NCBI GenBank assembly: GCA_028707405.1
Contig: JAQWBH010000007.1
Coordinates: forward strand, 1 to 48,331
Direction of reading: 5' to 3'
Source: Parabacteroides sp.
GTDB taxonomy: Bacteria > Bacteroidota > Bacteroidia > Bacteroidales > Tannerellaceae
Length of the DNA stretch: 48,331 bases
The notes under the pieces are model-generated. The model was not told the origin of the DNA. It did not search any database and saw nothing but the letters and a program-made list of their open reading frames with translations. This document shows, piece by piece, positions 1 through 8,336 of the stretch. Both the position numbers and the translations under genes were made by a program. How positions within the stretch are numbered: position 1 is the first letter of the stretch; the number at the start of each line of letters is the position of its first letter.

Positions 1-1
1 T

Positions 2-31
2 GGACCTCCTCGTGGCAGTGGTCCTTTCTAG
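2..31 (+). CDS. Possible 3' end of an upstream Gly/Pro-rich protein (partial)
   Basis: One plus-strand frame reads GPPRGSGPF and then TAG at 29-31. A Gly/Arg/Pro-rich tail of this kind is common at the C terminus of RNA-binding proteins and DEAD-box helicases of Bacteroidetes, and a good terminator follows at 99-134. Only nine codons are visible and the other two frames also stop within about 80 bases, so the assignment is weak and no family can be named. Confidence 0.25.
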   Translation, partial: GPPRGSGPF

Positions 32-62
32 TTGAACAAAATACCTACTTAATGACAATGCA

Positions 63-87
63 AACAATCTATATATTCTAGATTGTT
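63..87 (+). repeat. Small inverted repeat before the terminator
   Basis: An 8-bp perfect inverted repeat, AACAATCT (63-70) and AGATTGTT (80-87), encloses a 9-nt AT-rich loop. It lies in the 3' untranslated stretch after the putative upstream gene and just before the stronger terminator hairpin, so it may be an accessory 3'-end hairpin. Confidence 0.4.
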
Positions 88-98
88 AAAAGTCTGTT

Positions 99-134
99 AA
101 ACACTTGCTTTTCTAATAGCAAGTGTTTATTTTT
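99..134 (+). terminator. Rho-independent terminator of the upstream gene
   Basis: A perfect 11-bp stem, AAACACTTGCT (99-109) and AGCAAGTGTTT (118-128), with an 8-nt loop is followed by ATTTTT. It lies 32 bases before the cardiolipin synthase start and would end transcription entering the window from the left. Confidence 0.8.
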
Positions 135-165
135 ACCTTGTTATTAAATTAAAAACATCAAATAA

Positions 166-1611
166 ATGTTAGCGGCCATATATGTGCAAATTCAATGGAT
201 AGTCGGATTGATATTTATTATATTATATGCCGTTACAACAGTGAGTGTTATCCTAGTTACCGTTGCGGAAAATAGAAATCCCCTAAAAACAATCTCCTGG
301 GTAATTGTCCTACTGTTTGCCCCCGTTATTGGTTTGTTAGCCTATTGCTTTTTAGGACAGGATAATAGAAAACTCCGTGTCATCTCCCGACGAGCATATA
401 AACGGATCATGAAACGTTCACAAGAAGGTAAAATGCCACAAGATGTGTGTTCAGTTCCGGCTCCATACCTTCCTTTAGTCACCCTATTAACTAACAGCAA
501 ACAATCGTCACTACTTTATGGCAGCGAGATCACAGTTTATACCAGTGGGGAAGAAAAATTCAAAGATCTAATCCATGAATTGAATATCGCTAAACATCAT
601 ATCCATCTGCAATATTACATTTTTTGTGACGATGAAATAGGTAATCGCATCAAAAACATACTAATAGCAAAAGCAAAAGAAGGAGTAGAAGTACGCGTTT
701 TATATGATGACGTAGGCTGTTGGAATGTTAAGAACAAATTCTTCAAAGAGATGAGAGAAGCGGGCGTCGAAGTGTATGCCTTCCTGAAAGTTGCTTTCCC
801 TATCCTCACCAGTAAGGTAAATTATCGTAATCACCGAAAAATTGTAGTGATTGACGGTAAGGTAGGATTTATGGGGGGAATGAATATTGCAGATCGTTAT
901 ATAAAAGGAACAAACTGGGGATCATGGCGTGACACACATTTCAAAATACGCGGGAAAGGTGTCCATGGACTACAAGCTTCATTTTTAATAGACTGGTATG
1001 TAATAAGTAAAAAGTTATTGAATGATAAGGTCTATTATCCGGCTGCTCCAGTCTATAATAAAGACAATATCATGCAAATTGCAACAAGTGGACCTGTAGG
1101 ACAATGGCGTACATTATTGCAAGCTGCCATATTTGTACTTTCAAATGCGAAAAAATATATTTATATTCAAACTCCTTATTTTCTCCCTACAGAGGGAATC
1201 AACCAAGCACTCCAAACGGCAGCCCTAGGGGGAGTCGATGTAAGACTAATGCTTCCGGAACGCTCTGATACACGCACTGCAAATATGGCGACACATTCGT
1301 TTTTGGATGAGATGGTAAAAGCCGGAGTAAAAGTCTATTTTTATAAAGTTGGTTTTTTGCACTCAAAACTTATCGTCACTGACGATGAACTTACTTGCAT
1401 TGGATCCGCAAATGTCGATTTCAGAAGTTTTGAACACAACTTCGAGATCAATGCGTTTGTCTATGAACCGGCTTTTGCCATACATATGAAAAAAATATTC
1501 ATGCACGACATAAATAACTGTGAGCATATTATCCCGTCAAAATGGCTCAAGCGTCCCCTTAAACAACGATTAGCCGAATCATTTATGAGACTCTTTTCTC
1601 CCTTATTATGA
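166..1611 (+). CDS. cls: Cardiolipin synthase (phospholipase D family)
   Basis: Membrane enzyme that joins two phosphatidylglycerol molecules, or a related phospholipid pair, into cardiolipin. Two N-terminal hydrophobic segments (about residues 8-33 and 42-63) anchor it. Two HKD catalytic motifs are visible: HRKIVVID with H223, K225, D230, and HSKLIVTD with H399, K401, D406, each followed by the usual Gly/Ser/Asn-rich stretch (GFMGGMN, IGSANVDFRSFEHNFE). The length of 481 residues is normal for bacterial Cls. The ATG at 166 begins directly before the first membrane segment. It is a single gene, convergent with rsmD, whose stop lies only 4 bases away. Function follows from the family; the exact phospholipid substrate pair is not shown by the sequence. 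Confidence 0.93.
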   Translation: MLAAIYVQIQWIVGLIFIILYAVTTVSVILVTVAENRNPLKTISWVIVLLFAPVIGLLAYCFLGQDNRKLRVISRRAYKRIMKRSQEGKMPQDVCSVPAPYLPLVTLLTNSKQSSLLYGSEITVYTSGEEKFKDLIHELNIAKHHIHLQYYIFCDDEIGNRIKNILIAKAKEGVEVRVLYDDVGCWNVKNKFFKEMREAGVEVYAFLKVAFPILTSKVNYRNHRKIVVIDGKVGFMGGMNIADRYIKGTNWGSWRDTHFKIRGKGVHGLQASFLIDWYVISKKLLNDKVYYPAAPVYNKDNIMQIATSGPVGQWRTLLQAAIFVLSNAKKYIYIQTPYFLPTEGINQALQTAALGGVDVRLMLPERSDTRTANMATHSFLDEMVKAGVKVYFYKVGFLHSKLIVTDDELTCIGSANVDFRSFEHNFEINAFVYEPAFAIHMKKIFMHDINNCEHIIPSKWLKRPLKQRLAESFMRLFSPLL

Positions 1612-1615
1612 AAAT

Positions 1616-2164
1616 CTATTTATCGCTTGTTTTAATAAAAATGGAAAAATTAACAGCTCCATACTCGCGATGCTGGTAAAAAAAAGGCAATTGTGAAAAA
1701 TCGTTTATCTTAGGATGTTCCATGATGAAAAGTCCGCCTTCACGCAATAAGTCATTAGCAAAGACAAGCTCGGGAACAGAAGGAAGTTCTTTTAATGCAT
1801 AAGGTGGATCCGCAAATATAAAATCAAAGCTATTTTCTGGAACTGAATGGAGATAACGAAAAACATCTCCTCGCACTAATTGTAACGAATTTGTTTTTAA
1901 TTCCTTAGCCACTTTTGCAATAAATGACGCATGTGCATTATTCTTTTCTACTGCAACAACATGTTTACATCCACGTGAGAGTAGTTCAAACGAAATACTA
2001 CCGGTCCCCGCAAATAAGTCTAGTGCCTCTAAATCATCTAAATCAATAAGATTATTAACAACATTGAATATATTTTCCTTAGCAAAATCCGTTGTCGGAC
2101 GCGCACTGAAAGAAGAGGGAACATCAAATCGCCTATGCCCATATATACCATTGATTATTCGCAT
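1616..2164 (-). CDS. rsmD: 16S rRNA (guanine(966)-N2)-methyltransferase
   Basis: S-adenosylmethionine-dependent methyltransferase that modifies G966 of 16S rRNA during small-subunit assembly. The N terminus carries the RsmD signature RPTTDFAKE (residues 22-30), followed by the SAM-binding loop LDLFAGTGS (48-56) and the N6/N2-methyltransferase motif DPPY (119-122). The length of 182 residues fits the family. It is the last gene of a three-gene minus-strand operon, and its start codon overlaps the stop region of the DUF3822 gene by 10 bases, suggesting translational coupling. No terminator hairpin was seen in the 4 bases that separate it from cls. Confidence 0.93.
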   Translation of the reverse strand: MRIINGIYGHRRFDVPSSFSARPTTDFAKENIFNVVNNLIDLDDLEALDLFAGTGSISFELLSRGCKHVVAVEKNNAHASFIAKVAKELKTNSLQLVRGDVFRYLHSVPENSFDFIFADPPYALKELPSVPELVFANDLLREGGLFIMEHPKINDFSQLPFFYQHREYGAVNFSIFIKTSDK

Positions 2165-2973
2165 AATAATAATGTAATTATATCTAGCGGAGCTTTACGA
2201 ACTTCCAATCCCAGCAAATATGCCTCCGAGGGAATATCCAATAAATCTATATACTGTATATATTGATGCAATGCATCAGCAACACGAGCTCTTAAAGTGG
2301 GCTCTCCATAAATTCTCAATCGGTCTGTTTCTTGATTCAAACCAGTCTGTTTCCATACATATAATATATAGTACAAAATATCCTCTGCTTGTTCATGAAC
2401 AAAAGAATTGGAAAACTGCAACACACCTTGACAAAAACAAGCTACATCAATCCATTCAGAATGTAATACCACATACAACAATCTCGGAAGAAAATTTCGA
2501 CTCTGCTTCTTCCACCAATTTAACTGAGGTGTCATATAATGAAAAAAAACAGGATTAATTATTGAACGGGAACAAAACTCATAAGTCTCCTCTTCTAAAG
2601 GAAACAATAAATAAGTTTCTTTATCTTTCAACTCGTTATACAATCCATGCCCCAAATCTGCCGAGAAAGCAAATGCAAGAAGCTTATCTTTCTGATCATC
2701 GCGAAAAGCTACTGCCGGCATTAAAATATATTTAGGTGATACACAAACTATAAAGAATCGTTTAAAAGGCCATCCAAGGCATTCATTGTCAAAAAAATAA
2801 TCTTTAAGCGAAGTTATATACGGTCGGCTTCGATCGAACTCAACTTCTTGATAGAAGAAAGAATCGCTGGTCGAAGAATCATAACCCGTAAAAGAAAGTC
2901 CACCCGACCGAAGTCGGATGGACACTACATATCTTTCCGCATTATCAGCTGTCAACTTCGCAGAAATCGACAT
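2155..2973 (-). CDS. DUF3822 family protein
   Basis: A 272-residue soluble protein recognised as DUF3822, a Bacteroidetes family usually encoded beside rsmD. I recall structural work suggesting an ASKHA-like ATPase fold for this family, but no catalytic motif is obvious here. The N-terminal segment begins like a strand-rich domain (RYVVSIRLRSGGLSFTGY), compatible with that idea. There is no signal peptide or membrane segment, so it should be cytoplasmic. It lies 5 bases after the membrane-anchored hypothetical gene and overlaps rsmD by 10 bases, so the three genes are probably co-transcribed. The role is unknown; the link to rsmD suggests ribosome maturation, but this is only inferred from position. 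Confidence 0.75.
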   Translation of the reverse strand: MSISAKLTADNAERYVVSIRLRSGGLSFTGYDSSTSDSFFYQEVEFDRSRPYITSLKDYFFDNECLGWPFKRFFIVCVSPKYILMPAVAFRDDQKDKLLAFAFSADLGHGLYNELKDKETYLLFPLEEETYEFCSRSIINPVFFHYMTPQLNWWKKQSRNFLPRLLYVVLHSEWIDVACFCQGVLQFSNSFVHEQAEDILYYILYVWKQTGLNQETDRLRIYGEPTLRARVADALHQYIQYIDLLDIPSEAYLLGLEVRKAPLDIITLLLCE

Positions 2974-2978
2974 ACGGA

Positions 2979-3605
2979 TTACTCCCAGTTACCTGCGTTA
3001 TTGTTAATTTCAGTCAATGACCCAACACGCAAACCCGGGTACTTATTTGCCTTCGAAGCCTTGTATTTCAGATTAGCAACCAACTTTTTGTTCAAGTCGC
3101 CCAGATAATCATCATACAAAACACCACACTGGAACACTTTAACACTGTAACCGGAACCCGATTTCAGAGTTGCTGTATCCATAGAAAACTTGACATCCGA
3201 ACCAGGGACTTTGTCAATATTCGCAAAATCGTAATTTTTGCCAAGTAATGTATCACCAGCAGCTACCCAAACAGTATCACGTCTGATAATACCTTTCTTA
3301 ACAGCTTCACGTTCTGTAAGACCCTGTTCCAACTGATCGTCAGTCAAAACACCTTCCTTAACCAAGAAGGGCAACTTCTCAGAAGTAAGGAACTTTTTCA
3401 GTTCATCAAAATTTGCTGCATGTACTTTATGAATATTTTTATACTCTATTTGAGCTTTCCGAATATCAACCAAACGCTTCTCAATGGCTTTCTCGCGCTG
3501 GTCTTTAGTATCACGAAACTCAATTGGAGTAATAATACTCTGATAGCACATGTATGCGAGCAGAATAACTGCTGCAAACAATAAAATCTTAACTGTAACT
3601 TTCAT
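2979..3605 (-). CDS. Membrane-anchored conserved hypothetical protein
   Basis: I do not recognise a named family for this 208-residue protein. An N-terminal hydrophobic stretch (residues about 5-23, ILLFAAVILLAYMCY) is followed by a charged helical region (about 30-62) and a periplasmic-looking soluble domain rich in Lys, Asp and Ser. There is no lipobox Cys in the right place, so it is more likely a signal-anchor protein than a lipoprotein. The region around residues 35-60 (RDTKDQREKAIEKRLVDIRK) is predicted to be helical or coiled coil. It is the first gene of the operon with DUF3822 and rsmD, and has a Bacteroidetes-type -7 box 34 bases upstream. Confidence 0.75.
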   Translation of the reverse strand: MKVTVKILLFAAVILLAYMCYQSIITPIEFRDTKDQREKAIEKRLVDIRKAQIEYKNIHKVHAANFDELKKFLTSEKLPFLVKEGVLTDDQLEQGLTEREAVKKGIIRRDTVWVAAGDTLLGKNYDFANIDKVPGSDVKFSMDTATLKSGSGYSVKVFQCGVLYDDYLGDLNKKLVANLKYKASKANKYPGLRVGSLTEINNNAGNWE

Positions 3606-3638
3606 GGTTTATATGTTTTTTGAATTTATTTCGCTCGG

Positions 3639-3646
3639 CAAATTTA
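3639..3646 (-). promoter_or_regulatory. Probable -7 box for the DUF3822-rsmD operon
   Basis: On the minus strand the sequence reads TAAATTTG, an exact match to the Bacteroidetes -7 consensus TAnnTTTG, 34 bases before the ATG at 3605. No clear TTG-containing -33 box is seen at the usual 19-bp distance, so confidence is moderate. Confidence 0.5.
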
Positions 3647-3697
3647 AAAAAGAATCTTTAAAGAACTATCTTTATCGCGAAAATTATTGCAATCAAA

Positions 3698-5119
3698 ATG
3701 ATAAATAGTTATTTGATGGACAAAATAAGACTAAATTTGCCTTATAATCCCACAGAAAATCAACTTTTCGCGTTAAAAAAGCTTTCTGCCTTTCTCTTTA
3801 TAAACAACAAAAAGACCCTTTTACTGATAAAAGGATACGCTGGAACTGGAAAAACATCATTCATTGGTGCTTTAGTTAAAACAATGAATGAGTTTCAACA
3901 AAAAAGCATTCTTTTAGCCCCGACAGGACGTGCAGCCAAAGTATTCTCAAATTACGCCGAAGAAAAAGCATACACCATCCACAAAAAAATTTATCGACAA
4001 AAAGCCTTCTCTAATGAACAAACAGGTTTTATCCTCAACGACAATCTGCATAAAAACACGCTGTTCATTGTGGATGAAGCCTCTATGATTTCAAACGAAG
4101 TCAGTACTTCTTCTAGCTTCGGGTCCGGACATTTATTGGACGACCTTATATATTATGTATACTCAGGTGAGAACTGCCGGCTCATCATGATGGGCGATGT
4201 TGCACAATTGCCTCCTGTCATGCAAATCGAAAGTCCGGCTTTGAATATGCAGACATTGGAAAAATATAATCTAAACGTTGAAGAAATTCTTCTTACCCAG
4301 GTTGTAAGGCAAAGTGAGGATTCAGGGATCTTATATAATGCCACTCGGCTTCGAGAAGCTTTACACAACAAAAATGTAGAAATATATCCAAAAATATGCT
4401 TGGGAAGTTTCCCTGATATAAAAAAAGTCAGTGGCGAAGATTTGATTGAGGAAATTTCATCGGCATATAGCCGTGATGGAATAGAAGAAACCATGATCAT
4501 TTCGCGATCCAACAAGCGAGCTAACATATATAATAATGGCATAAGAAACCGCGTCCTTTATCGTGAGGAAGAACTCTCTTCCGGAGACCGGCTAATGGTG
4601 GCGAAAAACAATTACTATTGGACGAAGGATAACAAGGAAATGGACTTTATTGCCAATGGAGAAATTATTCAAGTAGTGCACGTTCGGCGAACCTATGAAC
4701 AATATGGGTTCCGCTTTGCAGACGTTATCGTCAGCTTTCAAGACTACGCCCTTGAAACAGAAGTAAAACTGCTGCTGGATACACTTCAAACAGAAACGCC
4801 ATCACTTCCCCAAGAACTGAACAACAAGCTCTACTATAACATACTAAAAGAATACGACGAGATAAAGACTAAGTCCGATAAGATAAAAAAAATGAAAGCC
4901 AATCCATATTACAATGTCTTGCAAGTTAAATATGCTTATGCAGTCACTTGCCATAAAGCACAAGGTGGACAATGGATGAATGTATTTCTCGATATCGGCT
5001 ACATCACAAAAGATATGTTAGGAGAAGACTTCTATAGGTGGCTCTATACAGCTTTTACCCGAGCAACACACAAACTATATCTAGTTAATCTGCCCGAACA
5101 ATTCATCGAGAAGTCATGA
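3698..5119 (+). CDS. ATP-dependent RecD-like DNA helicase (SF1B, AAA_30/UvrD_C_2)
   Basis: Superfamily 1 helicase of the RecD/TraA type, 473 residues. The Walker A loop GYAGTGKTS (46-54), Walker B DEAS (126-129) and GDVAQLPPV (about 166-174) form the ATPase core. Near the C terminus are VTCHKAQGGQW and YTAFTRATHKLYLV (ending about 464), the UvrD_C_2 motifs that contact DNA and nucleotide. It is much shorter than the RecD of a RecBCD complex and has no RecB or RecC neighbour, so it belongs to the stand-alone RecD2-like group common in Bacteroidetes. It probably acts in DNA repair or fork processing; its substrate is not known. A second in-frame ATG at 3716 is also possible as the start. Confidence 0.88.
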   Translation: MINSYLMDKIRLNLPYNPTENQLFALKKLSAFLFINNKKTLLLIKGYAGTGKTSFIGALVKTMNEFQQKSILLAPTGRAAKVFSNYAEEKAYTIHKKIYRQKAFSNEQTGFILNDNLHKNTLFIVDEASMISNEVSTSSSFGSGHLLDDLIYYVYSGENCRLIMMGDVAQLPPVMQIESPALNMQTLEKYNLNVEEILLTQVVRQSEDSGILYNATRLREALHNKNVEIYPKICLGSFPDIKKVSGEDLIEEISSAYSRDGIEETMIISRSNKRANIYNNGIRNRVLYREEELSSGDRLMVAKNNYYWTKDNKEMDFIANGEIIQVVHVRRTYEQYGFRFADVIVSFQDYALETEVKLLLDTLQTETPSLPQELNNKLYYNILKEYDEIKTKSDKIKKMKANPYYNVLQVKYAYAVTCHKAQGGQWMNVFLDIGYITKDMLGEDFYRWLYTAFTRATHKLYLVNLPEQFIEKS

Positions 5120-5190
5120 TTTATAGAATATAACTGAGTTAAAAAATATTTTGACTATAAGAATGTAATCAACATATTCAATAAAATATC

Positions 5191-5198
5191 TATTTTTG
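5191..5198 (+). promoter_or_regulatory. Probable -7 box for the gene starting at 5247
   Basis: TATTTTTG matches TAnnTTTG exactly and sits 48 bases before the ATG at 5247. Transcription would start after about 5203, which excludes the earlier in-frame ATG at 5196 and supports the shorter protein. Confidence 0.55.
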
Positions 5199-5246
5199 TA
5201 CTATAATACTGAGGAGGTATCTCCAACTCCTCTAAAAAATAAAAGA

Positions 5247-5903
5247 ATGGCGAATAAAGACAGAATTATTCATTTGCTTTCCGACATCAAAGATCTAGAG
5301 TCAGCAATTTCCGGAATGCAGGAAGCGGAAATATATCCGGCTTCTTTTTTCAGTCAGTCGTTCGACATGACTTACAAAATACTAAAAGACATTCATTCTA
5401 TTGAAGCGAAGCAGATTGAAATGTTGCGACAACAAATGGAAGAACATCAAACAATCATACAGACAATTTCCAGTCATCCTAATGATATCGGGACCTCTCT
5501 CGAATATCTATCTGAAGCACCTATGATTGAGACAAGTGCCCAAACCAAAGAACCAGAAAAGCCAGCTGAAGAAATAAAACCACCTATTGCTGAAGAGACG
5601 ACTGTTCTCCAAACGCCGGTATATAATCCAGCGAATGAACGAAATAGTGTATTCCTCAGTGATGTCATAGAAAAAAAGAAACTTACAGACTTCAGCAAAG
5701 CATTGAGTCTCAATGAACGTTTTCGTTTTAAAAAAGATTTATTCAGAGGCGATGACACGTATATGAATAAAACACTCAATCTCCTCAACAACATGCATTC
5801 ATATAAGGAATCTGTCGATTATCTTAGTAATGAACTAAAATGGGATATGGAAGACAATACCGTAGGAGACTTTATTCGGCTATTGGAAAAGAAATTTCTA
5901 TAA
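5247..5903 (+). CDS. Conserved hypothetical protein, Bacteroidetes type
   Basis: A 218-residue protein without signal peptide or membrane segments. The N-terminal half is helical and acidic, ending in a stretch likely to be coiled coil (IEAKQIEMLRQQMEEHQTII). A Pro/Glu/Lys-rich linker follows (about residues 105-125). The compact C-terminal part contains LNERFRFKKDLFRGDD and ends with NELKWDMEDNTVGDFIRLLE. I recall this LNxRFxFxxxLF tail from uncharacterised Bacteroidetes proteins, but I cannot name a family or function. The in-frame ATG at 5196 was rejected because it overlaps the probable promoter. It lies between a RecD-like helicase and rsmI. Confidence 0.7.
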   Translation: MANKDRIIHLLSDIKDLESAISGMQEAEIYPASFFSQSFDMTYKILKDIHSIEAKQIEMLRQQMEEHQTIIQTISSHPNDIGTSLEYLSEAPMIETSAQTKEPEKPAEEIKPPIAEETTVLQTPVYNPANERNSVFLSDVIEKKKLTDFSKALSLNERFRFKKDLFRGDDTYMNKTLNLLNNMHSYKESVDYLSNELKWDMEDNTVGDFIRLLEKKFL

Positions 5904-5934
5904 TCATTAATGAAGTCCTTTTAAATAAAACAAT

Positions 5935-6639
5935 ATGGCAAAACTGACCGTAGTACCTACCCCGATTGGGAATCTGGAAGATATGACTTTCCGAGCTATT
6001 CGAGTGCTGAAAGAGGCAGATCTCATTTTAGCTGAAGACACACGTACTACCAGCATCTTGCTTAAACACTATAGCATAGAAAACAGAATGCAGTCGCATC
6101 ACAAATTTAATGAGCATCAAACGGTAGAACTGATAGCCGAACGTATCAAAGAAGGCAAAAATATTGCCCTTGTATCGGATGCCGGCACGCCTGCCATTTC
6201 CGATCCCGGCTTTATGTTGGTTCGTGAGTGTATCCGGCAAAACATAGAAGTTGAATGTTTGCCCGGTGCCACTGCTTTTGTGCCAGCCTTGGTATCTTCA
6301 GGCCTTCCTGATGAAAAATTTTGCTTTGAAGGTTTCCTCCCTCAAAAAAAAGGACGTCAGACACGATTAAAAGAGTTGTCAGAAGAATGCCGCACAATGA
6401 TTTTCTACGAATCTCCTTTCAGAATTTGCAAAACATTAACTCAGTTTGCTGAATACTTTGGAGCAGAGCGACAAGTCTCAGTTTCGCGTGAAATATCAAA
6501 AATCCATGAAGAAACTGTTCGTGGAACTTTGGAAAAGATAATAGCTCATTTTACAATGAACGAACCAAAAGGCGAATTTGTTATTGTCCTAGGAGGCAAA
6601 AATAAGAAAGAGAAAAGGAATAATAACGATACTGAATAA
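5935..6639 (+). CDS. rsmI: 16S rRNA (cytidine(1402)-2'-O)-methyltransferase
   Basis: Tetrapyrrole-methylase-fold enzyme that uses SAM to methylate the 2'-OH of C1402 in the decoding centre of 16S rRNA. Family signatures are intact: TPIGNLEDM (9-17), AEDTRTT (33-39) and SDAGTPAISDPG (81-92), the last being the glycine-rich SAM site. The length of 234 residues matches the catalytic domain; the C-terminal helical domain found in some longer RsmI proteins is absent, and the Lys-rich tail is probably disordered. It follows the conserved hypothetical by 31 bases and precedes the coiled-coil lipoprotein by 22 bases, so the group may be one transcript. Confidence 0.93.
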   Translation: MAKLTVVPTPIGNLEDMTFRAIRVLKEADLILAEDTRTTSILLKHYSIENRMQSHHKFNEHQTVELIAERIKEGKNIALVSDAGTPAISDPGFMLVRECIRQNIEVECLPGATAFVPALVSSGLPDEKFCFEGFLPQKKGRQTRLKELSEECRTMIFYESPFRICKTLTQFAEYFGAERQVSVSREISKIHEETVRGTLEKIIAHFTMNEPKGEFVIVLGGKNKKEKRNNNDTE

Positions 6640-6661
6640 ATACATAAAAACAGAGAAGTAT

Positions 6662-7534
6662 ATGAAAAAAGTAGCATTTGCAATTATTATTTGCGCCACT
6701 ATGTTGGCTTCCTGCGGACAGCAATCATCCGACTACCAAAAGTTAAAGACAGAGAATGATTCTCTGAAGATTGAAAATACCAAGAATACGGAAGAGATGA
6801 ATGAAATCATCGCAACCCTAAATGATGTAGAAACGGACATCCAATCTATCCGCGATGCTGAAAACTTTCTGAATATTCAACAGCAGAATGGAGATCTTGC
6901 CAAAAGCAATCGCGAACAGATCAAGGAAAATATGCAACTCATCACGGAAACGCTGAAAAAAAACAGACAACAAATCAGTGATCTTCAATCTAAATTAAAA
7001 AAGAGTAAACTACAATCGGCTGCTTTGAAAAAAACAATCGAACGCCTCACTTCCGAACTTGATCAGAAGGCAACTATGATTGTTGCTCTGCAAGAGGATT
7101 TGGCTAAGAAGAATATCCGTATTCAGGAACTGGATGAAACTGTTGCTTCACTCAACACAAATGTTGAAGATCTCTCAAACAAGAATGCCGAACAGTCAAA
7201 GAAAATCAATTCTCAAGACAAAGCACTCAACACTGCTTACTACTGTTTCGGTACAGCCAAAGAGCTCAAAAACCAAAAAATTCTTACGGGTGGTGGATTG
7301 TTTTCTAAATCCAAAGCGCTGCAAAGCGGGTTCAATAAAGACTATTTTATCACTATCGACATCCGCGAAGTAAAAGAGATTCCATTATTCACACATAAAG
7401 CAAGCTTAAAATCCAATCATCCGACCGGATCTTACGAGTTTGTAAAAGACAGCGAAGGAAACATGACATTGAAAATTACAGATATCAAATCATTCTGGAG
7501 CCTTGGAAAATACTTGGTAATAGAAGTAGGATAA
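6662..7534 (+). CDS. Coiled-coil lipoprotein
   Basis: A 290-residue exported lipoprotein. The signal peptide MKKVAFAIIICATMLASC ends in a lipobox with the lipidated Cys at residue 18. Residues about 22-190 are a nearly unbroken heptad-like, Lys/Glu/Gln/Asn-rich coiled coil. A globular C-terminal part (about 195-290) contains AYYCFGTAKELKNQKIL and a strand-rich end. It resembles Bacteroidetes proteins annotated only as lipoproteins or hypothetical; the function is unknown. The long helix would let it span periplasmic space. The stop TAA overlaps the ATG of the next gene by one base (TAATG), indicating translational coupling with the HAD phosphatase. Confidence 0.82.
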   Translation: MKKVAFAIIICATMLASCGQQSSDYQKLKTENDSLKIENTKNTEEMNEIIATLNDVETDIQSIRDAENFLNIQQQNGDLAKSNREQIKENMQLITETLKKNRQQISDLQSKLKKSKLQSAALKKTIERLTSELDQKATMIVALQEDLAKKNIRIQELDETVASLNTNVEDLSNKNAEQSKKINSQDKALNTAYYCFGTAKELKNQKILTGGGLFSKSKALQSGFNKDYFITIDIREVKEIPLFTHKASLKSNHPTGSYEFVKDSEGNMTLKITDIKSFWSLGKYLVIEVG

Positions 7535-8226
7535 TGAGATACAAAAGTCTGTTTTTCGACTTAGACGATACGTTGTGGGCAACGTATCAGAATAACACAG
7601 AATGCCTCGAAGAACTATATACCGCACACAATCTTGGTCGGTATTATACCTCCTTCGAGGCATTTCTGAATATTTACTGGCCGCATAATGACCAACTCTG
7701 GGAAGCGTATCGCAAAGGGGCCATTGACCGTAAAACACTGATCGTAGAGCGATTCCGCTACATGCTACAGCCGTTGGGCATTGAAGATACAAAATCAGTT
7801 CTTGCTATCAATAATGAATTTCTTCAGCGTACAACCACAAAAACCCGCCTTATCGAAGGAGCCATTGATATACTAGATTATCTCCACCCGAACTACCGTT
7901 TGTTCATCCTCTCCAATGGCTTCCACGAAGTACAACTCAAGAAATTGGTCAACTCAGGATTAGCTCCCTATTTCGAGAAGATGATTCTTTCGGAAGATGC
8001 CGGTATTCAAAAACCGCAAAAGGGCATATTTGATTATGCTCTGGTCAATACAAATTCAACCCGCAAGGGCAGCCTCATGATCGGCGACAGCTGGGAGGCC
8101 GACATTGAAGGAGCCAGAAATGCGCAAATTGACCAGTTATGGCTAAACCCAAACAAGCTGAAACCTCACAAATTTAGGCCCACTTACACTGTTGGAACAC
8201 TTAACGAGATTATGACTATTCTCTAA
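7534..8226 (+). CDS. YjjG-family noncanonical pyrimidine nucleotidase (HAD superfamily)
   Basis: HAD-IA phosphohydrolase of 230 residues. Motif I is FFDLDDTLW (nucleophile D9, acid D11), motif II ILSNG (Ser/Thr position), motif III includes the Lys in QKPQKGIFDYAL, and motif IV is MIGDSWEADIEGA. The order and spacing match the YjjG/TIGR02254 group, which dephosphorylates noncanonical pyrimidine nucleotides in E. coli. The exact substrate here is inferred. It is translationally coupled to the upstream lipoprotein gene. The downstream 110 bases up to the convergent prfC hold no visible gene. Confidence 0.82.
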   Translation: MRYKSLFFDLDDTLWATYQNNTECLEELYTAHNLGRYYTSFEAFLNIYWPHNDQLWEAYRKGAIDRKTLIVERFRYMLQPLGIEDTKSVLAINNEFLQRTTTKTRLIEGAIDILDYLHPNYRLFILSNGFHEVQLKKLVNSGLAPYFEKMILSEDAGIQKPQKGIFDYALVNTNSTRKGSLMIGDSWEADIEGARNAQIDQLWLNPNKLKPHKFRPTYTVGTLNEIMTIL

Positions 8227-8336
8227 CAGAATAATTCGTACCAAAAATAATACTCTCCTCAACAAAAATACAATGCCACGGCTTTTCCTAAACACTACGC
8301 AGCTTTTAATACCAACGAAGAATTTTGGATATAAAA

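Noticed and set aside
1616-2164. Possible DNA-modification enzyme because of the DPPY motif
   Set aside because: The RPTTDFAKE signature and short length identify RsmD, an rRNA methyltransferase, and no restriction gene is near.
3698-5119. Conjugative relaxase-helicase (TraA/TraI type)
   Set aside because: There is no relaxase domain or transfer gene nearby; the protein consists only of a RecD2-like helicase core.
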